Part shown: positions 1 to 9,371 of the stretch, piece by piece
Position numbering within the stretch: the first letter of the stretch is position 1
Layout: every line of letters starts with the position of its first letter
Assembly: GCF_000262755.1 (NCBI RefSeq)
Contig: NZ_AFEU01000003.1
Coordinates: 124,001 to 188,000, forward strand
Reading direction: 5' to 3'
Origin: Bacillus methanolicus PB1
Lineage (GTDB): Bacteria > Bacillota > Bacilli > Bacillales > Cytobacillaceae
Length of the DNA stretch: 64,000 nucleotides
Program-made: the position numbers and the translations under genes
The notes under the pieces: generated by a model
Database searches by the model: none
The model's input: only the letters and a program-made list of their open reading frames with translations
Told to the model about the DNA's origin: nothing

Positions 1-193
1 CTTTAGATGATTCACCATGACCTCTAAGGTCCACCATAATCATTTTATACTTTGAAGAAAAAGCCTGAATTTGCGGTTCCCAAAATTTCCAACATACTCC
101 GCTTCCATGTAGAAACAAAATTGGTTCTCCTTCTCCTCTTACCTCATAGTTAATTGTAATTCCGTTAGCTTGTACTCGAGGAATAAACTCCAC
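1..193 (-). CDS. Alpha/beta hydrolase, N-terminal part (runs off the window)
   Basis: Only about the first 64 codons are present; the gene continues beyond base 1. The translation has the opening of the alpha/beta hydrolase fold: a strand ending in FLHGSG (oxyanion-hole HG motif, followed by W and Q residues as is usual) and then VDLRGHGES, the DxRGHGxS turn common to esterases and haloalkane/epoxide-type hydrolases. The nucleophile serine lies outside the window, so substrate cannot be guessed. I chose the GTG at 193, which has GGAA upstream; an in-frame TTG at 199 is an alternative. No strong ribosome binding site decides between them. Confidence 0.7.
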   Translation of the reverse strand, partial: MEFIPRVQANGITINYEVRGEGEPILFLHGSGVCWKFWEPQIQAFSSKYKMIMVDLRGHGESSK

Positions 194-318
194 TTCCAAT
201 CATCAAATATTAAGTAATTTTATTTTGGTAGAAGCATTGACAAAGCAGCGAAACAGTCCAATGCCCAGTTAAAATAAAGGAATAAAGGAATAATTCACCC
301 TTCGTTCACGGGATATCG

Positions 319-1140
<822 letters not shown>

Positions 1141-1173
1141 AGACTGCGAGATATGGTTTTCTCACAGTCTTTT
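1141..1173 (-). terminator. Hairpin terminator of the DJ-1/PfpI gene
   Basis: AGACTGCGAGA pairs with TCTCACAGTCT (one mismatch) around a short loop, with A/T runs on both sides; it lies 10 bases past the stop codon of the minus-strand gene. Confidence 0.7.
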
Positions 1174-1183
1174 ATTAATTCAC

Positions 1184-1756
1184 TTATACGTTCGCAGTCT
1201 CTTTTGCATTTAAAAGTTTAAAGAATTCTTTCATAAATCCAGGTAAATCCGGCCAAGCATGCCCTGAAACAATATTACCATCAACATGTAGCATTTTTTC
1301 AATATAAGTTGCTCCGGAAGCCTCTACTTCAGGACGGCAAGCATTATATGCAGTCAATTCTCGACCTTTAATGTACTGACGAACCGTAGTAAGAACAAGC
1401 TGCCCATGGCAGATGACGCCAAGCGGCTTACTTTCCTTTAGAAAATGAGCTGCAATTTCTTGCACTTTTGTATTCAATCGAATGTATTCAGGTGCACGTC
1501 CGCCAGGAATGATTAGACCATCAAAATCTGCAGGGTTAATTTCATCAACAGAGGCATGAGACTCAAGTTTATACCCCAATTTTTCTGTGTAGGTTTCCAT
1601 TTCCGGAATGAAATCATGAATAACTGTTTGAAGCTTTTTTTTCACCGGTGAAGCGATTGTGCAATTGATATTTTCTTCAAGACAACGGTAATAAGGATAA
1701 AATACTTCCAAAGCCTCTACAGCGTCGCCAGTTAAAATTAGAACTTTCTTACTCAT
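1184..1756 (-). CDS. DJ-1/PfpI family protein
   Basis: A 190-residue protein of the class I glutamine amidotransferase-like DJ-1/PfpI superfamily. It starts KKVLILTGDAVEALE, whose glutamate is the conserved acidic partner, and carries the nucleophile elbow GVICHGQ at about residues 112-118 with the reactive cysteine. The C-terminal part has VDGNIVSGHAWPD. Such proteins act as deglycases, chaperones or proteases in the cytoplasm; the sequence alone does not say which. The start follows GGAAAGGTGATTAAAG. It is a single gene flanked by its own terminator. Confidence 0.88.
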   Translation of the reverse strand: MSKKVLILTGDAVEALEVFYPYYRCLEENINCTIASPVKKKLQTVIHDFIPEMETYTEKLGYKLESHASVDEINPADFDGLIIPGGRAPEYIRLNTKVQEIAAHFLKESKPLGVICHGQLVLTTVRQYIKGRELTAYNACRPEVEASGATYIEKMLHVDGNIVSGHAWPDLPGFMKEFFKLLNAKETANV

Positions 1757-1964
1757 CTTTAATCACCTTTCCTTTATTGAATTTTTCTCAAGAAATAAGC
1801 ATTCTTGAAACCACCAATATCTTATAACGGAGTTGGTCTTTGGCAGAAGGTAGATTATAACGTGCTTCTAGTAAACTTTAATACCATGTGTTAATTAAAC
1901 TCAAACCTCCTGTATATAATACTAAATTTTCTAAATATTTAAAATAAAAATGATTAGTAAAAAA

Positions 1965-1996
1965 GCATCTTAGAGCGGTATGAATCTCTAAGATGC
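1965..1996 (-). terminator. Rho-independent terminator of the FMN reductase gene
   Basis: A perfect 11-base stem, GCATCTTAGAG with CTCTAAGATGC, followed on the minus strand by TTTTTT; it begins 23 bases past the stop codon. Confidence 0.85.
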
Positions 1997-2018
1997 ATGA
2001 AGAATGATGCAGAATTAT

Positions 2019-2591
2019 TTATGCCCCAACACCGTTCTTCCGAAGTGTTTTTAATGCACCACTCCAAGCGATGACCTGATCAAGCATTGAATTGACTGAG
2101 TCTTCATGATGGTCTGCTGGTTTGAAAACGCTAAAGTTCTCGAAATCGGTGAAGAGAGACAGTGAAACCTGTGTACGTACGTCGGCAACTTGAAGCTCGC
2201 CCATTATAAGTCTCAAATTTTCAACCGCACGTGTACCACCAGTGCTCCCAAAGCTAACAAAGCCGGCAGCTTTGTTATTCCATTCGTTGTATAAGTAATC
2301 AATCGCGTTCTTGAGAGCCCCCGTTGTTGCGTGATTATACTCAGGTGTCACGAAGATATAGCCGTCAAATGAAGCAATTTTTGCAGACCAAGACTTTGTA
2401 TGTTCCTTAGTGTACTGACCCGTTGACGGAGGCGCCGGTTCGTCGAGAAGCGGCAGATTATAGTCTGCAATGTCAACAAGCTCAAACTCGGCGTCATTGC
2501 GCTTTTTTGCGATTTCGTAGAACCAACGGGCAACGGATTCACTATTTCGACCAGGTCGTGTGCTTCCAATAATGATTGCTATCTTGATCAT
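2019..2591 (-). CDS. NADPH-dependent FMN reductase (flavodoxin-fold)
   Basis: A 190-residue protein with the flavodoxin-like fold of the NADPH-dependent FMN/azo/quinone reductases. The N-terminal phosphate-binding loop reads IIGSTRPGRNSESV (residues 7-20) and the second FMN-contact segment reads TPEYNHATTGALKNAIDY (about 82-99), both hallmarks of the family. It would reduce FMN, azo dyes, chromate or quinones with NAD(P)H in the cytoplasm. TTAGGAGGAATGAACA precedes the start. It is monocistronic, with a strong terminator downstream, and divergent from the carbonic anhydrase gene. Confidence 0.9.
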   Translation of the reverse strand: MIKIAIIIGSTRPGRNSESVARWFYEIAKKRNDAEFELVDIADYNLPLLDEPAPPSTGQYTKEHTKSWSAKIASFDGYIFVTPEYNHATTGALKNAIDYLYNEWNNKAAGFVSFGSTGGTRAVENLRLIMGELQVADVRTQVSLSLFTDFENFSVFKPADHHEDSVNSMLDQVIAWSGALKTLRKNGVGA

Positions 2592-3003
2592 TGTTCATTC
2601 CTCCTAAATTATGATTTGTTTCTGAGAGTTCGTATTCTCAAGGTAATTAGAAGCAACTCAATAATCTGCATGTTTCCATAAGCATCATAAGTGCTGATGT
2701 TTATCTCTCATAGTATGCGTTGAATTATGAACAAACTATTCATGCAACTATTGACCTATAAACTGCATCTTCTGTTGTCATCAAAAATCGCTTTTTAATT
2801 TTTTACAGAAGTCATTATGAATGTTTATAAATTTTTTAAGCATCCTTCTGCTATCCTCATAGTAATACCATTCTTTTGATCGTATTGTTACTAAATAATA
2901 TGTTTTGCCAAACTGGCTTCTATTAAGGTTTCACCCATTTCCGATCGTTCAGGAAAAAAAGAGTAATCAATTGCATAATACAGAAAAAATAATTGCATTT
3001 TAA

Positions 3004-3032
3004 TTGACGCTAGAATAACTGCATATTATAAT
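3004..3032 (+). promoter_or_regulatory. Sigma-A-type promoter of the carbonic anhydrase gene
   Basis: TTGACG (3004-3009), a 17-base spacer and TATAAT (3027-3032), about 50 bases ahead of the carbonic anhydrase start codon. The rest of the divergent spacer (2592-3003) shows no gene; a few short minus-strand stretches look faintly coding but are full of stops. Confidence 0.75.
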
Positions 3033-3081
3033 CCTAGTTAACCGATAAGATTTATATAAATTTTAGAAAGGGTGACGTTTA

Positions 3082-3666
3082 ATGAGTGAAATTTTGAATG
3101 AAGTGTTGGATGCAAATGAAACATATTCTGCTGATTTCGGGGATAAAGGGAATCTTGCGATGCCGCCGAAGCGTCGATTTGCGATTTTGACCTGCATGGA
3201 CGCGCGCCTCGATCCTGCCAAATTCGCCGGACTTGCGGAAGGTGATGCTCATGTGATCCGAAATGCCGGAGGCCGGGCAAGCGACGATGCGATTCGTTCC
3301 CTAATAATATCTTATAAGTTGCTGGGAACTCGGGAATGGTTCCTTATTCATCATACCGATTGCGGGATGGAGACGTTTACCAATGAAGTGATCCGCGATT
3401 TGCTTGCCAACAGTTTGGAAACAGCCGAATTCAATGGGGAAAAATGGCGAGATGTTGGAAAAGGGCCGGGTTCTAGAGCTGGAGAATACATTGAATTCTT
3501 GACGATCAACAATCTTGAACAGAGTGTTATCGATGATGTTGAACGGATTCGTTCCCATCCTCTTGTTCCAAAAAACATTGCGATCTACGGTTTTATTTAC
3601 GATGTGAAAAGCGGTCGTCTGATTGAAGTGCCTGAAGCTAACCGAATTGGGCGGGCAGCCATCTGA
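3082..3666 (+). CDS. Beta-class carbonic anhydrase
   Basis: A 194-residue beta-carbonic anhydrase that interconverts CO2 and bicarbonate. The zinc site is visible: Cys38 and the Asp40/Arg42 dyad in LTCMDARLD, then HHTDCG with His91 and Cys94. The protein is close to the usual length of the smaller Bacillus-type enzymes of this class. The start follows AGAAAGGGTGACGTTT and a good sigma-A promoter lies upstream. It is a single gene; a degenerate palindromic repeat follows it. A carbonic anhydrase is a general housekeeping function, but note that the same chromosome region also encodes a CO2-producing CO dehydrogenase. Confidence 0.92.
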   Translation: MSEILNEVLDANETYSADFGDKGNLAMPPKRRFAILTCMDARLDPAKFAGLAEGDAHVIRNAGGRASDDAIRSLIISYKLLGTREWFLIHHTDCGMETFTNEVIRDLLANSLETAEFNGEKWRDVGKGPGSRAGEYIEFLTINNLEQSVIDDVERIRSHPLVPKNIAIYGFIYDVKSGRLIEVPEANRIGRAAI

Positions 3667-3739
3667 ACTTTCATTCATTTAATTTGTCTGCAAAAATCGA
3701 AACCGTGCTCTTGAATTATGCTAATTTATTCACTGATAA

Positions 3740-3768
3740 GGGGCTGACTCATAGGGGTCAGACCCTTT
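3740..3768. repeat. Degenerate copy of the palindromic repeat (B-type tip)
   Basis: GGGGCTGACTCATAGGGGTC is followed by AGACCCTTTG: the outer arm and the GGGTC-type inner palindrome of the repeats found across the window. It lies between the convergent carbonic anhydrase gene and the EamA fragment. Confidence 0.6.
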
Positions 3769-3815
3769 GCCTTGATACATTGATATTACGATTGGCTTTC
3801 AAAGAGAAAAATATG

Positions 3816-4049
3816 TTATTCAACTTTGGGAGATGTTTTTGAAGACAGTAATACACCAATAATGACAATGCAGCCGCCGACAAATTGATACCACAACAAT
3901 GATTCTTTTGTAAACGTTGTTGCAAATAAGGTTGCGAAAACAGGGAGCAAGTTTAGAAAAATGCCTGATTTTGCTGCACCCACGATCGATACGCCTGAAT
4001 TCCATGAAAGGAAAGCAACAATTGAAGCTAAAATTCCTACATAGAACAA
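3816..4049 (-). pseudogene. C-terminal fragment of an EamA/DMT family transporter
   Basis: Seventy-seven codons encode only the last part of a drug/metabolite transporter: two to three hydrophobic helices with AFLSWNSGV and PVFATLFA, typical of the second EamA repeat, ending in a short charged tail. Full-length family members have about 300 residues and ten helices. The bases immediately upstream (4050-4100) do not continue the frame and run straight into the end of the AEC transporter gene, so most of the gene is missing. I read it as a deletion remnant; a functional mini-transporter is unlikely. Confidence 0.7.
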
Positions 4050-4100
4050 AATTAGAATTGAAATAGGCAGATTCTATTTCACAATACCAATCTTTAGAAT

Positions 4101-5018
4101 CTATAAAAATGAAACCCCATACAATATAAAGGGCAAGGTAATCAAGCTTAATAATGTACTAATCAACGTTGCACTGGAAACAAATTCAGGCTCCGTCCCG
4201 TATTGTACAGCGTACATGGTAGTATTGGCTGCAGATGGCATGGCGGCGAGGACGATCATGATTTGTTTTAATAAATCATCTACCGGCAAGAAAAGTGTGA
4301 AAACCCAGGCGATAGCGGGCGACAAAATCAGCCTTAAGAAAAGAGACAATGTCAGCGGGCCTTTTGACAATTGTTTTACTGATATTTTGGCTAATTGCAT
4401 GCCGAGAATAATCATAATGGTAGGGATCGCGGCGTTTCCGACCATACTTACTGCATCCATAACTGTTTCATCTAACCGTACATGAAATAGATGAAAGATG
4501 ATACCTATTAAAGCTCCGTAAACTATCGGAACCCTGATAACCTCGTTTATTGCTGTTTTTATGCTTGCACTTTCAGAAGCACCCTTTGCAGCATAATAAA
4601 CTCCAACAGTACACATGAGGAGCTGCTGGATGACCATGAGGATGACAGCGTATTTCATTCCTGCTTCTCCAAAAGCAAACAAAATCAAAGGTGTCCCGTA
4701 ATTTCCGTTATTCATAAAGGCAGACGCTAAAATCATTCCACATGTTTTTTTATTTGAGTACCCTCTGATCCGGGCAATTATGTAGATAATCCCAATTAAG
4801 ATAAAGGCTAGCGCTATAGTATAAAAAGTCATTATGACATAATCTAAGTTAAATTCAATTTCATAAAAAATCCGAAAGGCCAGAAAAGGTGTCATTAAAT
4901 AGATTGCCATTCTGGATAGCGGCTTTATATCAAATCCCATGACTTTTTGACCGACAAATCCGATTCCAAAAATAAAAAAATTGGAATTAAGACTGTGAAA
5001 AATTCCATTCAGTATCAT
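4101..5018 (-). CDS. AEC (auxin efflux carrier) family transporter
   Basis: A 305-residue integral membrane protein with about ten helices in two five-helix halves. The segment MNNGNYGTPLILFAFG, around residues 101-116, is the conserved N-terminal-half motif of bacterial AEC permeases (malonate/malate/auxin-carrier type), and AAMPSAANTTMYA in the second half matches the P-x-A-x-N crossover motif. Substrate is probably an organic acid or amino-acid-like anion, but cannot be read from the sequence. The start is weakly defined: no clear ribosome binding site precedes the first ATG. It is a lone gene next to an EamA remnant. Confidence 0.85.
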   Translation of the reverse strand: MILNGIFHSLNSNFFIFGIGFVGQKVMGFDIKPLSRMAIYLMTPFLAFRIFYEIEFNLDYVIMTFYTIALAFILIGIIYIIARIRGYSNKKTCGMILASAFMNNGNYGTPLILFAFGEAGMKYAVILMVIQQLLMCTVGVYYAAKGASESASIKTAINEVIRVPIVYGALIGIIFHLFHVRLDETVMDAVSMVGNAAIPTIMIILGMQLAKISVKQLSKGPLTLSLFLRLILSPAIAWVFTLFLPVDDLLKQIMIVLAAMPSAANTTMYAVQYGTEPEFVSSATLISTLLSLITLPFILYGVSFL

Positions 5019-5228
5019 CCAATCACATTTTTTTCTTTTTAAAATTTAGTGATTCGAAAGATTTTCATAGTCAAATTATATCACAGACAATACTTAACGA
5101 GATAGATTGTATTTTGAAGAAAAATATTTTCATGAATTTTTCTGTCTTAACTTTAATTACAAGCTAATTTATATTAATACAATGGAGAGCCGTTTGGCTC
5201 CCCTGCAAAAAAGAATTGGGTATATATC

Positions 5229-6626
5229 TTAATGATCATTATTCGCTAAGTTGCTCTTTCTTTTACCGTATAATACATAAATAACAAAACCGAGAATCAT
5301 CCAAACGAAAAAACGAATCCAAGTAATTTGAGGCAAACTGATAATCAGGTAGATTGAAAAACCAATTCCAATCAAAGGTATTACCGGAACAAATGGTGTT
5401 TTAAAGGTTCTTTTGAGTTCTGGCCGTTTCACTCGGAGCACGATGATGGATGAACAAATTAAGATAAACGCCGACAGAGTTCCGATGTTAACTAGTTCCG
5501 CTACTTCGCTTATAGGGGTAACCCCTGAAACAATAGCGGTGATAACTCCAATAATCAAGGTTGGACGATATGGTGTTTTATATTTATGGTGAACCTTCAT
5601 AAACCATTTTGGCAATAAACCGTCGCGGCTCATGGCAAACCATATGCGTGACCCAGCAAGCATAAAAGAAAATAATACAGACAGAATACCTGCAATAGCA
5701 GCAGCAGATATGATCAAAGTGATCCAGTTCAAGCCGACATCACTAAATACTTTGGCTACTGGCGCAGCATTATTGAGTGTATGATACGGTGCCATACCTG
5801 TTATAACGAGAGACATCCCGACATACAAGCATAACGCGATTAGCAAAGATATTACGACGGCTCTCGGCAGGTCGCGCTGCGGATTTTTCGCCTCTTCTGC
5901 CGCTGTTGTCAAGGTGTCATAGCCAAATACTGCAAAAAATACGAGGGCTGCCCCGCTCATTACACCATCAAAACCAAAAGGCATAAAAGGATGCCAGTTA
6001 GCTGTATCAACATAAAAACTTCCTGCAGCAATCACTACTAAAATAATACTTAACTTAATGAAAACCATTAGGTTATTAAATTTAGAACCCCATTCGATAC
6101 CTACGTAAAGCAACCCAGCAATGGCAAGACTGACTATCATTGCAATCAAGTCAACTTTGTGACCAGCTCCAGTACCCGGAGCACCTTGTGCCCATACAGG
6201 AATATGTATTCCAATCTGTTGGAGTATTTCTTGCATGTAGCCAGACCACCCAATGGCTACAACCGCGACAACTAATGTATATTCAAGTAATAAATCCCAT
6301 CCAATGAGCCAGGCTGCTAATTCTCCCAGTACTGCATAACTATATGTGTAAGCGCTTCCTGCGACGGGTATTAAACCGGCAAATTCAGCATAACACAGCG
6401 CTGCTGCTGCACTAGCCAGTCCGGCAATAATGAATGATAAGGTTACAGCAGGGCCCGAATGTTCAGCAGCGGCAACGCCAGTCAATACGAAGATACCTAC
6501 ACCAATAATACCACCTAAACCAATCGCGGTAAGTTGCCATAATCCTAATACTCGTTTTAACCCGGTGTTCTTGGCACCTTCTCGTTGCAAAAGATCAATC
6601 GATTTTCTTCTGAAAAAAGCACTCAT
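5229..6626 (-). CDS. APC superfamily amino-acid permease (cationic amino-acid transporter type)
   Basis: A 465-residue permease with about twelve predicted helices. The first helix carries GLGGIIGVGIFVLTGVAA, the APC substrate-binding GxGxG motif, and TAAEEAKNPQRDLPRA matches the CAT/YfnA-type loop. It should import amino acids with protons across the cytoplasmic membrane. The ATG at 6626 follows GAGGAGGACATCT and is preferred over an ATG five codons earlier that would overlap that ribosome binding site. It resembles the permease at 9372-10778 over its whole length, so the two are paralogues; the intervening genes are unrelated. Confidence 0.9.
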   Translation of the reverse strand: MSAFFRRKSIDLLQREGAKNTGLKRVLGLWQLTAIGLGGIIGVGIFVLTGVAAAEHSGPAVTLSFIIAGLASAAAALCYAEFAGLIPVAGSAYTYSYAVLGELAAWLIGWDLLLEYTLVVAVVAIGWSGYMQEILQQIGIHIPVWAQGAPGTGAGHKVDLIAMIVSLAIAGLLYVGIEWGSKFNNLMVFIKLSIILVVIAAGSFYVDTANWHPFMPFGFDGVMSGAALVFFAVFGYDTLTTAAEEAKNPQRDLPRAVVISLLIALCLYVGMSLVITGMAPYHTLNNAAPVAKVFSDVGLNWITLIISAAAIAGILSVLFSFMLAGSRIWFAMSRDGLLPKWFMKVHHKYKTPYRPTLIIGVITAIVSGVTPISEVAELVNIGTLSAFILICSSIIVLRVKRPELKRTFKTPFVPVIPLIGIGFSIYLIISLPQITWIRFFVWMILGFVIYVLYGKRKSNLANNDH

Positions 6627-6796
6627 AGATGTCCTCCTCATTGTAAGCGTTTAAAATCTGAAAGAAAAAAAAGTTAAGATTATTTTAGCATAATGTTTCG
6701 TGTTGCAAAAGTAGAATAAACATCCAATATTATGCATAAAAATCCAAATTGAACTTGGAACATATATTTTACAGAATAAAATGAACAAAAAGAAAA

Positions 6797-6820
6797 GACC
6801 GGCGAAATTTTGAACCGGTC
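6797..6820 (-). terminator. Terminator-like hairpin downstream of the SRPBCC gene
   Basis: GACCGG and CCGGTC form a short stem; on the minus strand TCTTTTCTTTTTG follows. It lies beyond the palindromic repeat that follows the SRPBCC gene. Confidence 0.55.
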
Positions 6821-6870
6821 CATTTTATAAATTTAATAAAAATGTTTGTTCTTCAACTTAAAAGGAAATT

Positions 6871-6989
6871 GAGGCTGTCTCATAAAGGTCTGACCCCATG
6901 TTCGTTTATCAATATATAGCACATTTATCCAATATTATGTCCTATAAATTGTGTTATGGGGTCTGACCCTTATGCTTTTGAGACAGCCC
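6871..6989 (+). repeat. Palindromic repeat, family A, full length
   Basis: A 119-base element: GAGGCTGTCTCATAAAGG tip, GGTCTGACCCCATG arm, an AT-rich core (TATCAATATATAGCACATTT, then TATGTCCTATA), then ATGGGGTCTGACCC and TTTTGAGACAGCCC. It ends two bases before the SRPBCC stop codon region and is probably the first hairpin a transcript from that gene meets. Confidence 0.9.
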
Positions 6990-6991
6990 AA

Positions 6992-7447
6992 TCAAGCTTT
7001 CACTTTCTTATTTGCTGCTATTTTTTCTGCTACGGCTTCTGTTAACTCTTTCGCTGTTTGTGGGATATAAGATTTGAGAAGCCCGTTTGCCACTGGTCCT
7101 TTCAATCCTTTCGCTGTAATATCCAGGCAGCCGGTCATCCTCGTGAGATTTGCACTAAGTGCTTCTGCTTTGAAAAATCCGCCTCCAATGAAGTTCTCAT
7201 TTAAACCTGTTAAATCAAACACTACTTCAGTTGGCTCCTTCCAATTCGTAATGTCGACTTTCATACTAATCTCTTTTTTCATGATTCCGAGGTCGCCTAC
7301 AAACGTCCACGTTGACTGGCGGTCATTCAGGATTTCATGGCTAATGTATCCCGGCACTAGCGGAGCCCATTTATCCAATCGACTTACAAAATCCCAAACA
7401 TCTTGAATTGGCACCAGGATGTCTATAAAATGTTCACCATTTGGCAT
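6992..7447 (-). CDS. SRPBCC family protein, CoxG-like
   Basis: A 151-residue START/Bet v1-like (SRPBCC) protein of the CoxG group (CO dehydrogenase subunit G-like). The N-terminal IPIQDVWDFVSRLDKWAPLVPG-like segment has the V-W-x-F...D-x-x-x-W-x-x-x-V-P-G pattern of the family, and the C-terminal long helix ends in a lysine-rich tail. These proteins bind hydrophobic ligands or membranes; paralogues in CO dehydrogenase operons recruit the enzyme to the membrane. A true coxG is encoded at 53410-53853, so this is a stand-alone relative of unknown role. The start follows AGAGAGGGGAATAACC. Confidence 0.8.
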   Translation of the reverse strand: MPNGEHFIDILVPIQDVWDFVSRLDKWAPLVPGYISHEILNDRQSTWTFVGDLGIMKKEISMKVDITNWKEPTEVVFDLTGLNENFIGGGFFKAEALSANLTRMTGCLDITAKGLKGPVANGLLKSYIPQTAKELTEAVAEKIAANKKVKA

Positions 7448-7746
7448 TGGTTATTCCCCTCTCTTTGGTTAAAGCATTCAATAACAAAATATGTGTATAG
7501 ACTTGTCCCTTAGTACTATTATTTTGAGAGGGTAGTTTTTTGTTAAAAAACGGTACAACATCTTTTTATGGTGCGAAAGTTTGAATCCGCTATTAAAGAG
7601 CCATTATTTAGCTCGTAGATGATAGGTTTTCTCACTTTGAATAATGGATTCATGCTCTCCCTACAGGATAAAATTGATGCCGATTCTAAATGCGGGTTTA
7701 ATTCTAACAATTCTTTCTTTAAATTGTTCAAGTTTTTGATAAAATA

Positions 7747-9111
7747 TTATTTTTCCGTGACCTCTTTGATCGATTGGTACAGAATATCCAGCATGAAGTC
7801 TAACTCCTCTACGGTTGAAGCAAGCGGCGGCATGAATACAACAACGTTTCCAAGGGGGCGAATCAGCATTCCTAACTCCCTGGCTCGTCTGCACACCTGG
7901 ACTCCTATCCGATCGGACCATTTATAAGGTTCCTTTGTATTGCGATTTACGACAAGCTCAAGTCCAATCATAAATCCTTTTTGTCGAATATCACCGACAT
8001 GGCGTAGTTGAAGAAATTCTTGTAAGCGATTAGCGATGTATTGGGAATTCCGTTCTACTTCGTGAATGAGATTCTTTTTTTCTATTAAATCAATATTCGC
8101 AATGGCTGCTGCACAACCTAGTTGGTTTCCGGTGTAGCTATGGCCGTGGAAGAACGTCTTTAACTCTTCATAGTTTCCGAGAAAAGCTTCATATATATCG
8201 TCTGTTGTTACCGTGATGGCTACCGGAAGATAACCGCCTGTAAGGCCTTTTCCCGCTGTCAAAATATCTGGTGTAACTTCCTCATGGTTGCATGCGAATA
8301 AGCGGCCTGTACGTCCGAATCCTGTTGCAACTTCATCAGCGATCATTAAAACATTGTATTTCGAACATAATTCACGCACACCGCGCAAGTAACCTTCCGG
8401 CATGACAATGATTCCACTTGCTCCTTGAACGATCGGTTCGATGATCAATGCCGCAACTTCATGATGATGGTTTTCGAGTGTTTTTTCTAATTCGGTTAGG
8501 AAAAATTTCGTTTGCTCTTGTTCATTTCCTTCAATTGGAGACCGGTATACATATGGATAAGGAACTTTTATCGAGTTGAAAAGCAGATTAGAGTATGCTT
8601 TATGATAAATATCGATTGCTCCAACTGATACGGCGCCGATGGTGTCCCCATGATAAGCTTCCTTCATTGTGATAAATCGCTGTTTTTCAGGCCGTCCTTT
8701 ATGCTGCCAATATTGAAAGGCCATTTTAATGGAAATCTCGACGGCGGTTGCACCAGAATCAGAATAAAATACTTTAGCCAAACCCGGAGGCATCAGTTGA
8801 ATGAGCTTCTCCGCTAAAAGAATGGCCGGTATATTTGCCATCCCAAGCAAAGTAGAATGAGCAATTTTATCCAATTGATCCCGGATTGCCTGATCTAACT
8901 CCGGTACACGGTGACCATGTACATTAAGCCAAATGGAAGATACACCATCCCAATACTCGTTGCCTTGGACATCGCGAAGCTTCCGGCCTTCTCCGCTGGC
9001 AATGATGACTGGATTGTCCTCTATATACTCTTTCATCTGTGTAAAAGGGTGCCACAAATATCGCTTATTTTTTTCGGCCAGTTCATCGTAACTAAGCATT
9101 TCACCTGTCAT
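7747..9111 (-). CDS. bioA: Adenosylmethionine--8-amino-7-oxononanoate transaminase (BioA)
   Basis: A 454-residue class III aminotransferase that makes 7,8-diaminopelargonate from 7-keto-8-aminopelargonate with S-adenosylmethionine as amino donor (biotin synthesis). Seen: [13 protein letters not shown] at the N terminus, as in BioA; the SGATAVE cofactor-binding turn; [12 protein letters not shown]; and the PLP lysine in [10 protein letters not shown]. The ATG at 9111 follows AGGAGTGATTACTTCT; a longer frame to 9189 would run through the BirA operator and is rejected. A BirA box lies 33 bases upstream, so the gene should be repressed by biotin. It is alone here: bioB, bioD and bioY are elsewhere in the window. 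Confidence 0.93.
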   Translation of the reverse strand: MTGEMLSYDELAEKNKRYLWHPFTQMKEYIEDNPVIIASGEGRKLRDVQGNEYWDGVSSIWLNVHGHRVPELDQAIRDQLDKIAHSTLLGMANIPAILLAEKLIQLMPPGLAKVFYSDSGATAVEISIKMAFQYWQHKGRPEKQRFITMKEAYHGDTIGAVSVGAIDIYHKAYSNLLFNSIKVPYPYVYRSPIEGNEQEQTKFFLTELEKTLENHHHEVAALIIEPIVQGASGIIVMPEGYLRGVRELCSKYNVLMIADEVATGFGRTGRLFACNHEEVTPDILTAGKGLTGGYLPVAITVTTDDIYEAFLGNYEELKTFFHGHSYTGNQLGCAAAIANIDLIEKKNLIHEVERNSQYIANRLQEFLQLRHVGDIRQKGFMIGLELVVNRNTKEPYKWSDRIGVQVCRRARELGMLIRPLGNVVVFMPPLASTVEELDFMLDILYQSIKEVTEK

Positions 9112-9143
9112 AGAAGTAATCACTCCTGATTTCATTCCTTTTA

Positions 9144-9174
9144 TTGTTAACCATAAAATAATATAAGTTAACAA
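9144..9174 (-). promoter_or_regulatory. BirA operator and promoter of bioA
   Basis: TTGTTAAC, 15 bases, GTTAACAA: a perfect inverted repeat with the spacing of Bacillus BirA boxes. On the minus strand a possible promoter (TTGATA, then TTATAT or TATATT 17-18 bases on) overlaps it, so bound BirA would block RNA polymerase. Confidence 0.85.
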
Positions 9175-9315
9175 TAAAAATGATATCAAAAGATTACAAA
9201 CTTCACAAATTAAAATCTTTAGTTGATGAAACTTTTCCTATTCCACCGCTTCTAGCAAAAGTTGTGTTGAAGCCTTGATCTCAAAACCCTTTAACTTATT
9301 TTTTCATGTAAAAAA

Positions 9316-9361
9316 ATCCCCTGACAAGAGCATTGCAGCTGCTACACTCTTATGAAGGGAT
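9316..9361 (-). terminator. Terminator of the APC permease gene
   Basis: An imperfect stem (ATCCC...AAGAG arms) just past the stop codon, followed on the minus strand by TTTTTTT. Confidence 0.55.
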
Positions 9362-9371
9362 ATAAGAACAA

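Noticed and set aside
6871-6989. Repeats as riboswitches or other cis-regulatory RNAs
   Set aside because: Most lie just after stop codons and between convergent genes in both orientations, not in 5' leaders; terminator or mobile element roles fit better.
7543-7731. 62-codon minus-strand ORF between the SRPBCC gene and bioA
   Set aside because: It starts with TTG without a ribosome binding site and has no recognisable features; an inner ATG after GTAGGGAGAGC would give only 36 residues. Not convincing as a gene.
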